Shown here: positions 1 to 13,200 of the stretch, one piece after another
Layout of the letters: each line of letters opens with the position of its first letter
How positions within the stretch are numbered: the stretch's first letter is position 1
Made by a program: the position numbers and the translations under genes
From: Antitrichia curtipendula
Lineage: Eukaryota; Streptophyta; Bryopsida; Hypnales; Leucodontaceae
Length of the DNA stretch: 64,000 nucleotides
Assembly: GCA_951230915.1 (NCBI GenBank)
Contig: OX579636.1
Span: 3,611,001-3,675,000, forward strand
Direction of reading: 5' to 3'
Notes under the pieces: model-generated
The model's input: only the letters and a program-made list of their open reading frames with translations
Databases searched by the model: none
What the model was told of the DNA's origin: nothing

Positions 1-228
1 TTTTTTAGGGTACCCCTCAAGTTGCTTTTTGGACTTAGGGTGGCATAACTTTTGCCCCATGCACCAATTGAAATACAAATTATATTCCAATAAATCTAAT
101 TTAATTTCCTATCTTCAAGAAAAAATTCAAAATATCATGTCACAAGCCTACCCAAAATTGAAATTAGACAAGCCTACCCAAAATCTAAAGAGTCCCCCCG
201 TAGGAACTTTGGGACTTTAGGGGGTAAC
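1..228. mobile_element. piggyBac-type MITE, 3' part, cut by window start
   Basis: This is the right-hand end of a non-coding element of the family described at 3711-4613 and 61899-62474. It shares the order of an ATAACTTTT block, a CACCAATTGAAA block, an ATCTTCAAGAAAAAA block and CCTACCCAAAA, and it ends in CTTTAGGGGGTAA where the better copies have CTTTAGGGGTTAA. The TTAA flank has drifted to GTAA. The left half lies outside the window. The 63-aa open frame across it is incidental. Confidence 0.6.
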
Positions 229-3050
229 AATGATTACTTCTAATGGAAACTTCTTTATCCATCAATACATGTGCTCAATTCACTTCTATGACTATTGTGG
301 CTTTTATTTCATGCTTTGTTTGAGTTTGTTATTCCACTGCATACTTGTTCTCTGTAGAAAGCGACTTATTCCAAGAACCATGCTTTTTTGATTCCCACAT
401 CTTGCATTTTTGCGTAAAGGTCAAATTTTCGTTGCCAAGGTCTTGTGAGTTGAAAGTAGCTTCCCAAATTTTTCAATCTTCAATGGGTGTCACTAGTAAC
501 GTAGAAAGCAATGGAACCTCTTTAATATATATAAGAAATCAGTAATTGGTTTAGCCAGTTTTGGAGTGACCTTTGGATTTTTGTGTTGGCATATATAGGA
601 TCTTCTTTGTGATCTAAAAAAATAAGTCCTTCCCCCCAAAATTGGATGAAAGAACATTTTTCCAATTTTGAAACTTCATTTAGAATCATCCAATGAACAT
701 TTTTCTCCTTAAGGTTTTCAAGGTGAAAATAAGACACTAAAAAATTTACATGTTTTCAAAATATGTTTCTGTAGTTGAAAATCAACCTCTCCAATACAAG
801 ATATTTTTATTTCAATGTGTGTATATATATCATAAATATTATTGTTCTAATGACGACCTTTAGGTTGAAATTGGTATAGCCAATTTTTAAAATGACCTTT
901 AAAATTTTATATTTTGACATGTACAAGGTCCTTTTAGTGACTATGTAGTGCCTTTGAAGCCATGGCAAAAATTGAAGGCATGATTAGAATAATGGAATGA
1001 AGCAATGATGAAATTGGTAAAATGAAGCTAGGACAAAAATAATAGAATTTTGAAGTACAAGATTAAAATGAAAGCCTTTAGACAATTCAATGTCTTTTCA
1101 GTTGAGGGAGTTGAATTTTTTTTGAAAGAACAAATGCAAACATTTGGGATTCAATTAATTTCCAAAACAAAGACTAAAATAATTTGCAATTTAAAAAAAA
1201 ATGAGGGAGTTGGAGTTTTTTGAGGCAACCAATGGAACTTATAAAAATGAGTGGAATGTAGAGTTCATCTATTGGTCAACATACGCCTCCAAATTCCACC
1301 ATAATAAGTTTGCATTGCTAGGATTTTATGTCAATAGACTCATAATTATAAAAAGACAAGCCTAAAATTATTTTTTCAAAACTCATTTTTTAAATACCTA
1401 TAAATTTGATTTTATATTTATTTGTTAGAGATGTGATTACATGTCTTCTATTAGTCATAAAAATTTTACTTGAATTTTTGAATAAAAGTGAAACATTTCA
1501 CATCAAATGCTATATATGTTTTAAAAAATTGAAAACTTTCTATAGGTTTATATTATAGTTTAGAACATCACGTGCAATTTTTTGTAGCTTGATGTTCTAA
1601 AATTAAAAATCTATAATTTCGTGGATGTATTTAATGCCAAAATTCAAACTGCTATAAAACAATAAATTTTAGGAATTTTAAAATTTTAAAATTGGAATAA
1701 AACTAAAGTTAATAAGCATCATTTTGTTAGTTAGATTAAAAATTTGGAAAGAACATTTTCATGACAAAACTAAAGATCAAGATAAAAGACCACAAGTTAC
1801 TAGAATATACTATATAGATTTGTCATTTTCTTAAGTAAAAAAGTAAAAAGTATTACTAGGAAAGAATACTCTATACTATTAGTTGAAAATAGATCTATGC
1901 AAGTCTCCCGACAAAATGTCCACCCTTAAGTTTTCTCTAAATCATCCAAATGACACTTTTCTTCTTAAGGATTTTAAGGCTAACCTAAGACACTGATGAA
2001 ATCTAAGAATTTTGAAAATATATTTTTTGAGTTGAAAAACAACTTTCCCAAATGTGTCTTGCTAAAATTCCAATCTATGTTTAGATCTTAAATTTATTAA
2101 TTTAAAATTTTTATTTTTGCAAGATTTTGTTTTCCCAAAACTTTGTGGATTTCTATAAAAGAATTTATTTATTTTCAAAATTTTGGAGATTTTTATTCAA
2201 TAATCTATTTCTTTCTAAATCCTACATTTCAAATTGATTAAATAAGCTTTTGAAATATTTATTGATATAGTTAATTCCATTAATGATATTTATATTTAAA
2301 GAAGATTTATTTTGATTGAAGTTTGAAAATTTGGTTGTTGGCATTGTTGCTCAAACATCACTAATTACACTATTTCAAGAGGATTTGTTTATGTGATAGT
2401 ATAGATACATGAGATTATTATGTGATAGTATGGATACATGAGATTATTATGTGATATTGACATACAACACATTAGGGGTGTCAAAAAAAATTCTCATCTC
2501 TAAAATACTAGTGTCTAAAATTGCAAAGACATGCCAAAGAATTTTTTTTACATCATTATGTTTTAATTGTTACCTCTTGTAGTATTAGGTGTGGTACAAT
2601 ATATAGTGCATAGAGAGAGTTTTGAATTCAAAAAGGTTAAGTCCAAGATTTGATGTTTACTTCAAAATTGTGCAAATAAAAAAAGTACAAATAAGAAAGT
2701 TATGGTGTAAAGGCCATTCCAAAATGTTATGAAAGGAAGTACACCTATGATCGCCTTTATTACCAATTTGAATATAAGTTATTATTATTGAATATAAATT
2801 ATATTTATTGAATATTTTTGGTGAGTAAAAAGTAAATTCCAATGCACCGTAGAACATGTTATTTGGACACCACATGAATAAGTATGAATTCTTAGAGTCT
2901 TATCAATAGGTGTTACAAATATTGACCTTGCATTCTTATAGGCATATGATGTGACTATGTACACCTTGTATAGTCAATATTGGTATCCAGTTGAATGTGT
3001 ACTTTTTGATTCAAACATAAGTAAGTGTTGCTTTTTGGACAACAATGAGT
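229..3050. other. AT-rich intergenic, no gene seen
   Basis: No open frame here resembles a protein family and no splice-bounded coding pattern was found. The stretch is AT-rich with many stops in all frames. The only structured item noticed is a short tandem duplication at 2393-2458. Confidence 0.6.
2393..2458. repeat. 29-bp tandem duplication
   Basis: A unit beginning GTGATAGTAT and ending GATTATTAT is present at 2393-2421 and again at 2422-2450 with one visible difference. The start of a third unit follows (GTGATA at 2451). No function is suggested. Confidence 0.8.
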
Positions 3051-3201
3051 AAAGTAACTACACCTAAAAGCGCACGCTACTATTCTAAGACAATCTATAA
3101 TCCCCTATTCACTACCAAGAAGACCCCACAAAAAAATTTCCAAAATATAATGGGAACCATGCTGAATTGCTTATTTATGCAATTTTAGATGTAGTTACCT
3201 T
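3051..3201. mobile_element. MITE with AAGGTAACTACACCTAAAA-type inverted ends, copy a (151 bp)
   Basis: The left end at 3051-3069 and the reverse complement of the right end at 3183-3201 match at about 17 of 19 positions. The right interior (GGGAACCATGCTGAATTGC followed by TTATTTATGCAATTTTAG) is also found in the copy at 5051-5339. The inverted ends and shared interior at two loci support a small non-autonomous DNA element. The superfamily is not clear because no unambiguous target duplication can be read. Confidence 0.65.
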
Positions 3202-3710
3202 ACAAGAGCAAATACTTTGGAATGACCAAGTGGCCTTAATTTGTATTTTCTCTCTTCAAGCAATTTTGAGTGTGTTATATAGAATTTATGACAATTCAAT
3301 TGGTTAACAAACACAAGGTTCATGGTTGATTCTAGTCATGAAAGCTTTTGCCACATACAAATTATATTTCATATATTCAATATGATAAATTCAGTTTGTC
3401 ATTTCAAAATCATGAAATATCAGTCTTTTAGGGTCTAATCTACCATCCAAGTGGACTATTGAATTTGTCCAATGAGGGATAAATGGAGTCTTTGCAAATT
3501 CTACAATTCTATTCCATTGAAAACAAATTAGTGAAGAGGGCCTACTTCGGATTTAAAGCAACAATTATAACAATAGTAGATCAAACTTGTTGTGCAAAAA
3601 TCAACACCATAACTATTTCAATTCCTAAGGTAATCAATTATATGACCTAAATACGATACATTGGTTGAGTATGAGTGGTGATGGTTAATATGGATGTGCA
3701 ACGGATTCTA

Positions 3711-4613
3711 TTAAACCCTAAAGGACCAAGGCCTTTTGTTATCAAAAAACACATTTCTATTGCAAAGAGTGAAAAAAGATGAAAATTGTTTTTTTTTGTA
3801 CATCTAACCATAGGATCTTATACCTAACTAGTATGAAAATGCATAGAATAAATTTCAAATTTTTTGGCCGCATAGATTGCACGATATTTGCGTTTAAAGT
3901 GAAGAAAACAATTTTTTTTGTACATTGGAGGACTACATCGTTTGACTTTAAACCTTCTTAACTTAAATTTTTTGCACTACAAAGTTTTGAGATTTAAATC
4001 TTCATAGTGGGGAATTGAATTAGAAATATAGGAAAAAAATGAAAAATTCAAAAAAACTTAATTTTCATTCTTAAGAAAATCATTAAGTAGAAGTAGGTAC
4101 AAGATAGAAGGAAAATCAAGATTATTAATATCTCTAAGATGGAAATAAAATGCACTAATCCCAATAGTGAGATTTTTCTAGCAAGAAAACTAAACCATGT
4201 GGAATTCTATTTATTTTTAAATTGTAAAAATTGCATTTAGAATGAATCCTACAAGTTATTTTTTTCAAAAAGATACTTAGATTGCCCAAAAAACAAGATT
4301 GTCTATAACTTTCACATAACTGTCATATTTGTCCATGTAGACAAATATACAACCTATGAGAAAAAAAATTCAAAAATTCAAAATTCAAAATTCAAAAGTT
4401 TCAAATTTTTTTTGCTACTCAATCTCCCCTTGTTTGAGCTTATTTGGGCATAAATTTTGTTCTCGGGCACCAATTGAAAAAAATTTAATATTCTCACGAA
4501 GATAACCAACCTTTTCTATCTTCAAAAAAAATTTCAAAAAATCATAAATAAAATCGAGATCGTAGGTACCTACCCAAAATCCCATTTGTCCCCCATGGTC
4601 CTTTAGGGGTTAA
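3711..4613. mobile_element. piggyBac-type MITE with TTAA flanks, 903 bp
   Basis: The element begins TTAA-ACCCTAAAGGACC at 3711 and ends GGTCCTTTAGGGG-TTAA at 4613, so the ends are inverted repeats and the flanks are identical TTAA tetranucleotides. The interior has no long reading frame and shares blocks with the other copies, including CCATAGGATCTTATAC (CCGTAGGATCTTGTAC in the 61.9-kb copy), CATAGATTGCA, and CACCAATTGAA near the right end. TTAA duplication is the hallmark of piggyBac transposition. Assignment to that superfamily rests on ends and target site only. Confidence 0.75.
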
Positions 4614-4786
4614 TTAAACTAGATAATGGCCAAGTTGTGAACCAATCCGGTTTATAATTGAGCTACTCTCAAATTGCGGATTGGAGCAACAAGAGAAGTA
4701 CAAACTCAAATACTAATAGGATTAGCTTACAACATAGTTATTATCATTCATAACTAGTCAACAATAGGAATTGAGACATGTGGCTA

Positions 4787-5014
4787 TTAACCCATAAATG
4801 ATGCTGAGGACGTTTTACAGCTGATGAATGACAAAATCTCTCCATGCATGAAAAAAATGAAACTACTCTTCCTCCAAATTTTGTGAAAAAAAGGGAAGAT
4901 TTTCTATAGAAGTTTGACTTCCAATGAGTGCTTTTGCATTTTCTTAAGTTGACAATTTATATGGTTCTAAAACAAATGATTTCCACAATGACTAGCTCGT
5001 TGTTTAAGGGTTAA
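4787..5014. mobile_element. possible short TTAA-flanked element, 228 bp
   Basis: TTAACCCATAAATG at 4787 and TGTTTAAGGGTTAA ending at 5014 form imperfect inverted ends with TTAA at both extremes. Matching beyond about 12 bp is poor and no interior similarity to the 0.9-kb family was noticed. This could be a small related MITE or a chance pair of motifs. Confidence 0.35.
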
Positions 5015-5050
5015 TGATGCCAGTTTGGACAAGAATTTTGGAATTAGCCC

Positions 5051-5339
5051 AAGGTAACTACACCTAATTTCAATCACTTTCTAAAACCTCGACTATTAGA
5101 ATCTTGCCTAAAATGTACTCCCACTATTCATGAGAGTTTATATATGGTCAATTTTTAAAACACCTATTTTCAATATTTTTAAAATTTGTAGTTTATTCAT
5201 ATAATGTTCAAAAATGCATTCTAAAAGAATCTAGAATCTCCTTTTGACTACCAACAAGCTCCCCACAAATAACTTTTCAATATGATAATGGGACCCATGC
5301 TAAATTGCTTATTTTTGCGATTTTAGGTATAGTTACCTT
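5051..5339. mobile_element. MITE with AAGGTAACTACACCTAA-type inverted ends, copy b (289 bp)
   Basis: The left end AAGGTAACTACACCTAA (from 5051) is mirrored by TTAGGTATAGTTACCTT (to 5339). Roughly the right-hand 110 bp resembles the 151-bp copy at 3051-3201. The copy is longer because of extra AT-rich interior sequence. It ends about 200 bp upstream of the GC-rich leader of the ClpS-like gene. Confidence 0.65.
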
Positions 5340-5469
5340 AAGCTTGCGATATTCTTCTTGGATAACCAAAATGTGGCACATCAGCACACTCAGGCCAAGC
5401 TGGTTAAGCACATATATACATATCAAAATGGTTTCTTCTCTACTTTAGATTTGCACCACAAATTTCACC

Positions 5470-5958
5470 GAAAATCTTCAAATTCCCTGAATTGCACTCC
5501 TCGCTCAGTCACTCATTTTACCTGGATGGCCACACCGACACTTGGCAACTGAAGCTTCGTGCTTCACGCCATCCGACGTCCGTCGTTCGATTTCGTCACC
5601 ATCGGCCGATTCTCGTCAGTCCAATTGCTCACTCCAGAATTTTAGTTCGTCGAGATGTCGGACGTCCGTCGTCCGACTCTATCACAATCGTCCAACGTGT
5701 CGTCACGTCAGGTTCTCTCGTCCGTCGGGTTGCTGGTGCAATCCTGGTCGTTGAGTATGCGGTTTGAAGTTTCAGTGGTTCAATCGCTCTAGAATTTTCG
5801 ACCTGCATTTGTGGTACAGCAGTGTGCATTTCAATAGAAGAAACCAGGGTTTCTAGAAGAAATTTATTGGAAATCTTGGCCATTTGAGTTGCGAAAGTGC
5901 AGAGTTGCGGTGGATTTTCATTTTTTTTGGCGTTCTGTTTTGAAATTTTGTGCTAGAG
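5470..5958 (+). promoter_or_regulatory. CpG-rich promoter/5' leader of the ClpS-like gene
   Basis: Composition changes sharply here from AT-rich intergenic DNA to CpG-dense sequence with repeated CGTCCGTCG-like words. It runs directly into the ATG at 5959. Open frames inside (for example at 5492-5767) have biased, low-complexity translations and no family resemblance. This is probably the core promoter plus 5' UTR. No TATA box or start site could be fixed. Confidence 0.5.
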
Positions 5959-7562
5959 ATGGCGGTGTCCATAGGAAGCGCTGCACCAGCGGCGTGGTGC
6001 TTGAGATTGCAACAAGCAAGTGTTGATGGCGGCGCATCAGCTGCGTCTTATGTGAGAGTCGCCGCTGGAGCGAGGGCGGTGGTCGTCGGGAGCGTCCCCC
6101 GTGCTGTTCTTGGTGGAAGCCGCGGTGCTGGTGTGTTGGAGCGACCGAAATTGGACCAAAGTGGCTCTGATAACACTCCTATGACTGAAGAAGGTATGAA
6201 GCTCGACTGATACGAATTTTCTTTCACTATGTCGTTGTCGCGAGGATTCAATCGTGGTGCTTGCTATCGCCTTTTTTCTGTTCGTCTTTTCTTATACTTG
6301 TAATTTTCTAGGGATTTTGAACCTCGTTGAGGCGAGGCTAATGGCAATCAGGTGCCGTCTTAAGTTGTGCTGTCCGAGCTTTCAGTCTCTGTAGTGCTAG
6401 AGTTCTCAAGGTTACATGAGTATTAAGATGACATTGCCGCAACCTAGGTGATATCCAAATTGCGGGACTCATCGTTCTTGAGGTTAATGAATTTCTGGTT
6501 TTATTTTATTGATAATTGTTTGCGATAGGGACACTCAAAATCATCGATTTTGCTGTTGAGCATATTATTCTGGTCAAATTATTTTATGCTATTCAAACAA
6601 TTGTTCTTGCAAATGGGAGAGGACTTTAATTCACTAATGAATCTGTTATTTGGATACTATATGTAAAAGTTACGAAAGATTAAGTTCAATTTGGCAGATG
6701 TTTTGAAATCACCTCTGTGACAAGAGGTGCTTAGTGAGTAAGAGGATGTACAGCAGCTGATATCTGATGTCTGATGGCGAGTTTGGCTCCATTTCCATTT
6801 TTGGTTTATTGTCTTTAGCTGATACTCAAATTTTGCAAGTCATCGTTCTTGAGGATAACGAATTTCTGATCTAATTCTATGGATGAATTGTCTACTTCTA
6901 AATTGTTTACAAATTTTCCAGTTCTTCTGACTCATGTTTTTATTGCAGGAGGAGAGAGTGGGAAGGAGAAAGATCGGGTTCGGACTGGAGGTGGCGACCG
7001 CTACCGCGTTCTTCTTCTGGACGCTGATCATCACACTGAAACCTTTGGTACAAAATTCCCTCCCTCTGTCCAGGTTCTCCTAGGTCCTGCGATGGTTTCC
7101 GAAAGATTTGGACGGCAGTGAGAACTGTGGTGATGACTGATGAGTATTACATTGAATTTTTTGCAGTTGAAAAAACTCTTCCGAAAGCAGTTCCCGGGGT
7201 CACGCTTGAGCACGCAAGGAAGTGTTACATGGAGGCTAAGCTTCTGGGCAAGTCTGTGGTCATGGTGGCTGTGAAGGTTCGCATTCCTTCCTGCTGGTTA
7301 CAGAAGACGTACTCATGCTTGTGTTTTCGTTAAAAGTGCTAATTATGTTCATAAGTATTTATTTGGAACGTATCCGACAGCTGAGTGCTTGAATCAAATC
7401 TAGAGTCGTTTTTCTTTGGAATTAATCTGGTTTTCGTCATTTTCTTATCAACTTATGCTTTCCGTGGCATTACAATACCAGGAGCACGCCGAAATGCATT
7501 CTTATTGCATGGCTCGCTTTCGCCTGCGAGCAACGATTGAGCCGGATGTTACCACTGTTTGA
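5959..7562 (+). CDS. ClpS-like protein (Clp protease adaptor fold), four exons
   Basis: Exons are 5959-6193, 6949-7047, 7167-7276 and 7482-7562. All junctions are GT-AG and in phase, giving 174 aa. The first ~95 residues are Ala/Gly/Arg/Val-rich without a motif and could be an organelle transit peptide. Residues 97-174 match the ClpS core: RYRVLLLDADHHTETF, then KAVPGVTLEHAR, YMEAKLLGKSVVMVAVK, and EHAEMHSYC...IEPD at the end. ClpS proteins deliver substrates with destabilising N-terminal residues to Clp chaperones, in plants in the plastid stroma. In E. coli ClpS, Asn34, Asp35 and His66 bind the N-degron amino group. By my alignment the corresponding residues here are Asp103, Ala104 and Lys136. 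The fold seems preserved but classical N-degron binding may not be. The start is the first ATG after the CpG-rich leader; an in-frame GTG at 5950 was ignored. Confidence 0.82.
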
Positions 7563-10019
7563 GCATGTATGTCTTTGACCATGACATTCGCATGCAGCAA
7601 GCTGATTTTGTAGTCTAAGTGCTCTACGTACTATGCGCATTGCCTAGTCAGATTTCATTAAGAACATGTACTGTAGTTAATATCCTCAATCGGATACGAA
7701 CATGCTGGAGCAGCAGAGTCTGGAGCAGCAGAGGAGCTTGAGTGTATGCTAGTTAGTGTAACAAGCGTGAGGACCAATTTTTTCAGTTAGCAAGTATGGT
7801 TTGAGAATTCGTTGAAGCAACCACGGATTTGCTTTTCATCGGGAGATACTTCCCTAATATATGAGATGCATTTTGCATTTGCGTAGCTCGCATCGCTGCC
7901 AAATCTCGAAGGTCTTAATCAGTGTTGTGGTCTTAAGTTTTCGATGGTACATTTCGTGAGACAGACCGAGTGGCCGACGGTTGTACCAACATCAGATCTT
8001 TTAATGAAAGGCTAAATAGTTGAGATTTACTTTGGAGTATAATAATTTCTTATGATTACTACGTTCAGGTAGGAGTATCATAACTAATGGTGATGTTGAC
8101 ATAATTTTGACACAGATTATATTGGCACAAAGTTGTCAGAATCAATGCATCAAAGGCTGTCTCATTCGAAGTATCATAAACTAATTTGCCACAATGCAAA
8201 AAAACACATGATTTCTTCACTTTGAACACATTAATTTTTTGCAATTTATGCAGTCAAAGTGTGGTCAAAGTGATATTTTGACATGTTCTCATACTATGCA
8301 TTCAAAAGATAGCACCACAAACTATGTGTTCAAAAGAGAGGCTAAGCTTCCATAGGAATTTTTGTGCACACTTTGAGGAATTCATGATGATATTCATCTT
8401 TTATCATATTAGTAAAATTGCTATATTACTAGTCTATTGTAAGATCCCATAGTTAGATATGCAAAAATTATTATTTTAATTTTTTTTGCTCTTTCAATTA
8501 AAAATGGCAATTTTGAGTATTTTTTGACAAAAAATATTGGCATTTGCACTTTCAAGGTTAAACTTGTGCTTTCAAAACACTCATCGGAGGGAATTGGTGT
8601 GGTGGGTTAGTCATCTTGAATCTTTAAAGATGTACATGACTCACCTACTAATGGTTTTATTTTTTGGCACCAAAGATGTTTGAAAATTCATATCAATTTT
8701 AATTCTTATTGGATTAACTCTTAAAAGAAGTTGGATTTTTCTATACAAGTGTATAGTGAGGGGTATTCACAATAATGATTGTATACAAAATGGGTTCCCT
8801 ATTGGAAGTGATGGCTTTTTGAGCCATGGTTTTGGCAAGTGTGAGTTGGTTGATTGTGTAACACATTGGTGTTGAAAGAACATGGAATCTCATTGCCATT
8901 AATTTCTTAAAAAATTCCAATTGCAAAGAACTTCATCAGTATAGAAAGTTTACTAGACATGAAGTATATAAAACAATGATGAGGATGGAGGGACAACTCT
9001 GGAGGAGGATGTGACGCCATTGTACAAGTCCATGTTGTTAGGCCAAACCAGTGGCACTTGTTCTTGCTACCTTGCTTGCCTCACTGACTATGACAATTGA
9101 AGCATGGGGCCAATGGAGAGCCTTCCAGCAATTGTATCCATTGTCTACGGACATAAGACATCAATTGTATTCAACAATACTGTTGGTGCCCTTTTTTGAA
9201 GAGAAAGAGGCCTTTACATGTATAACCATCGAATTACAAAATTGTACATCAATTAGTTCATGTCTTTAGTATTAAAAAAGGATGTCATTATAACAGTTGT
9301 ATATGTTTCCTATCTACATTTTTCCTATTTATAGTAAAAAATTCTAAAATAAATTAAACATAATTTTGTTAAACCCTATGTAAACAACGAATGAAACAAT
9401 TGACTTTAGACACATCAATTTAGACTTTACAATTCAAAAGAATGTCTATCTTGTTCAAATTATTTGTTGTAGAAATGAACCCTAGCCGCAAAATGGTCCC
9501 TACAAAACCTTAAATGATTATTCAATCCATTACAAAAAATCAATGGGCATATGAAATAGTTAAATTCTACTAATGACAAGCAAGCATCTATCTTTTATCA
9601 ACAACTTTGGCTAATATTGTACAAGAGCAATGTTCCATTTTTATTAAAAGAAAGCTCCACATTTGCCCCAAGTTGTGGAAACACTCAAGATGATGCTAAT
9701 GTCTCTTTTGTTAGGAAAGCACAACCATAGGCTAAGACTAATAAACATTTAGTATTGTTGATGGAATTACAATGTACTTGATAGAGGGTTGAGACATAGT
9801 CGGTGACTGCCTCTTTTGGGTGCATTGGCATTGTGACAAAAGTGTCACAATGCATCCAAAATCCAATTTTTTTTATTAATTCTCTGGTACCCACCCCCCA
9901 CCCCCACAGTTTTTTGAAATTAATTTTGAAATTTTGAAATTTTCATACCCTCCCCCTTCCCCTTGCCATCTTGTAATTTTCAGAAAGGAATGCAATTGAC
10001 AAACAATATGGAATGAATA
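7563..10019. other. downstream and intergenic, no gene recognised
   Basis: The first few hundred bases after the ClpS-like stop are probably 3' UTR. A short direct repeat of CTGGAGCAGCAGA occurs near 7705-7732. Frames at 9051-9269 (+) and 9685-9894 (-) translate without recognisable motifs and have no splice-supported partners. Poly-C runs near 9891-9906 are simple sequence. Confidence 0.5.
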
Positions 10020-10250
10020 ACATCCAGTATCTTGTACCCATACTCGTATTTGTACCCGTATTCATATTCATATCCAATATTGTATCGTATCTACATCCAT
10101 ATTCACATTTAGTATTTATTATATATTCGTATACAATATTGTATCGTATCTACATCCGTATTCACATTTAGTATTTATTATATATTCGTATACAATATTG
10201 TATCTGTATCCAATATTCATTTCGGTATCCATATCCGTATTGATATTTGG
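10020..10250. repeat. degenerate GTATCC/TATTCG repeat with a 59-bp tandem unit
   Basis: The stretch is made of variations on GTATCCGTATTCATATC. Within it a 59-bp unit starting CAATATTGTATCGTATC occurs at 10075-10133 and 10134-10192 with one visible change, and a third partial unit starts at 10193. This is satellite-like simple sequence. Confidence 0.85.
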
Positions 10251-13200
10251 ACGGCTCAAGTTTAATCTCACAAAATTAATGGCTTGTGATTTTTTGAGAA
10301 AGCAACGGTGATTTCAAAGGTAAACATTTTTTAAAAACAAACAATCAACGGCCTTTAAATATTTTGAGAAAGGGGGGGGGGAGGGGCAACTAATACAAAC
10401 TAGGGGTGACAATCTCTTTTCACTAGATTATAAGATTGGATAATTCACCTTTAGTTTTTGAAGCACTTTCAATCAACCTTTAAAGTGCTTGTGCGTCTTT
10501 GAGGAGATCGACACCCTCAACATTCTTACCATACACAAACCCAAGCAAAATGGGCTTTAAATTCCTCCATAGAAAATACTCAACAATCCATCAAGAATGA
10601 CAAATGAAGATGAAAAACTCACAATTTAAATTTTGATTCCAAATTTTGGTTAAAATGTGAAATGTGAAATAAAATAGCAAAATGCAAAATGGAATAGCAC
10701 AAGAGCTACTACTAAAGAGATACAATTTTGTCTCCTACTTCTAAACAAACTGGAAAATGATATGCAACTCATATCAAGGAAGGATCTTCTCTATTACTTG
10801 TCTTCTTTGTTGCCATCTGAGTATATCCCTTAGTCAATACCTAAAGCAAAAATCCTTCTCAAATAATAGATGAAAAAAATATGTATAAATTACTAACTCT
10901 GAACAACAAACATTTGACTTCGGAGATCTGTAACGAGTGTAAATTTTGGTTTGAAAGAAATTAGCGTTCAAAATATTAATGGGCTTAAAAATTAAAATAA
11001 TTAAAATTCAAAAGATTAAATTGGAAACCATTGCTAAAAAACTAGTCATTTATCCTGACAATAAGATAACACAAGCAACTTCAAGAAATACCTAAAATGA
11101 CGATTTAATCTACTAGTGCCTTTCAAAACCTTTTCAACAATGCGCATCTATGTTAGAACCACCACAAGTTTTGATCAGTATTGTGCATCCCAAACAACCA
11201 CCATAAATTAAACATGCTACATTATATTTTTGTCAAGTAGAAAGCATCATCGTTACGTCGTAACTATGAAATCATCAGGAATGATACAATTCTACCACTA
11301 CTAAACAAGAGAGGTGGCAAACACAACATTACAAGAAAACAATAAAGGATTGAAACTAACCCAAACTAGAATTTACGTTGCAAAACCTCGCCAGCATGCG
11401 CTGGATCCCTTCTACTACAACTGTATTTTGATCAACCCTACAATTGCTACAACCACAATAATGAACGTCGTAGGGACCCCCTTTTAAAAAATTACTTGCA
11501 TTCACCAATACATCATTGATAAGATTAACCATCACACCTTTGTCACTCAACACCACAAACAGAACATCAAAACACACCTTCCCTTAGAAAAAGCCACCGG
11601 CTACTTTATTGTATAGATATTGAGTATTGTTCAAGATCCAGAAAATATTTTTACTACTGCAATAAAAAAAGACCAAAAATAATGAACGAGGAAGAACTCT
11701 CGAAACACTTAAGACAAAGCAAAGGACATATGGAATCAAACCAAATAATATCATCTATACATATAAATATGGAAAAACTATACACAATAACCTATAATAT
11801 GCATTGAAGAATTATCTAACTTACAATACCAAATTAAGTACAAAAGCACTATGAATAAGTAGATTAGACATTGTAAAATTGAGAGGTTCATATAAAAACA
11901 TTCTTAACCAAATCTAAATTAGTAAGACCAAGCAATCACTAGCATTAGGAGAATTTTGAACCCAATGGAAGCCCCCTACAACTCATGCATTGAGACCCCT
12001 CTCAGCTCATAAACATGTACTTTCAAGCTTATTCGGGTTTACAAATCCCCTATTTCCGCCTACCCCCACTCCTCACAAAATGATGTAGAAAAGTAGTTTT
12101 CATTGGCCAGCAGCATACAAGTAGGTGACTCTTTGTGTACCTTTATTCTTATTTTATTGTGCCATAAACACCTTGGCTTCTTATTGTATTGTCCTTTGAG
12201 TACCTTGGCTTGTACACGCAGTGTCTCCAATAGGTTGTCCTTTGCATTGGAAATTGCATGTACAATTGCTTTAGTGAATCCTCTTCGAATTTGCTGTAAA
12301 TATCAAAATAACAAATAATTACTAATATGGAAGGAAGCAACTTTTGTTTTGATCTAACTGAGGGACTTAGGCAGGGCCATTTGATCTATTGAATGCACTA
12401 TCATAAACATAAGGTTCATGAAGTAGTCAATTTCTATCTTATAAGTGATAGGGATAGTGACATGGAAAACATTTAAAAACCATTTTAAACTCATGTTTGC
12501 TGGAATCAGTTGTAAGTTTTTGGATATTTGTGAATTGATTTGGAGATTTTACAGTTTTGTGCTTATTGCGTGGACTATTTGTTCATTTCCAATAATTAAT
12601 GGGCTTACAAAATATTTTGAATTCTGTAAACTACTTAGGTTGCAATTATCTACTACTTTGTTCCATCATGTTCCTAGACCATGACAAAGAGGACCAATGC
12701 ATTGTACAATTTGTTCCAAACACTGCCTTGAGAATCTCAATCATAAAATATCCCAATACATGACAACTTGCATGATGGAGACTAATAGGCTAAAACCTGT
12801 TAGAAAGTGCAAAATATTGCCTTAGAAAAGAATATTTCTTGAGAGATTTTAGTCGCATTTCAGATTTCTTTAGAAGACTAAACATACTTGTAACCAGCCT
12901 TTTTAAAACTGGCTACATTTCGAAGTAATTCACCATCCAATGACTTGCTTCGATTTTCCTACTAGTAAAAGCAAGATAAAAATAGCATTTAATAGCCTAA
13001 TTGCTAGTGCTTGTTGGGATAGGGTGCCAGTACTTCCATGTTGGTACTCACAGTGTAGCCACATTAGAGCCATCAGATCATCACTGTTCAATACCCATTC
13101 CTGATTGATAGCCGGTGCTTTATTAATCTTGGCCATTAAAGTTGGATGTTATCTCCAGCACTTTCTGTCATGTGTGTAGTTGTAGCCAAACTCAGTTGTA

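Noticed and set aside
10370..10386. Poly-G run considered as a regulatory or quadruplex element
   Set aside because: It is simple-sequence DNA far from any gene, without further support.
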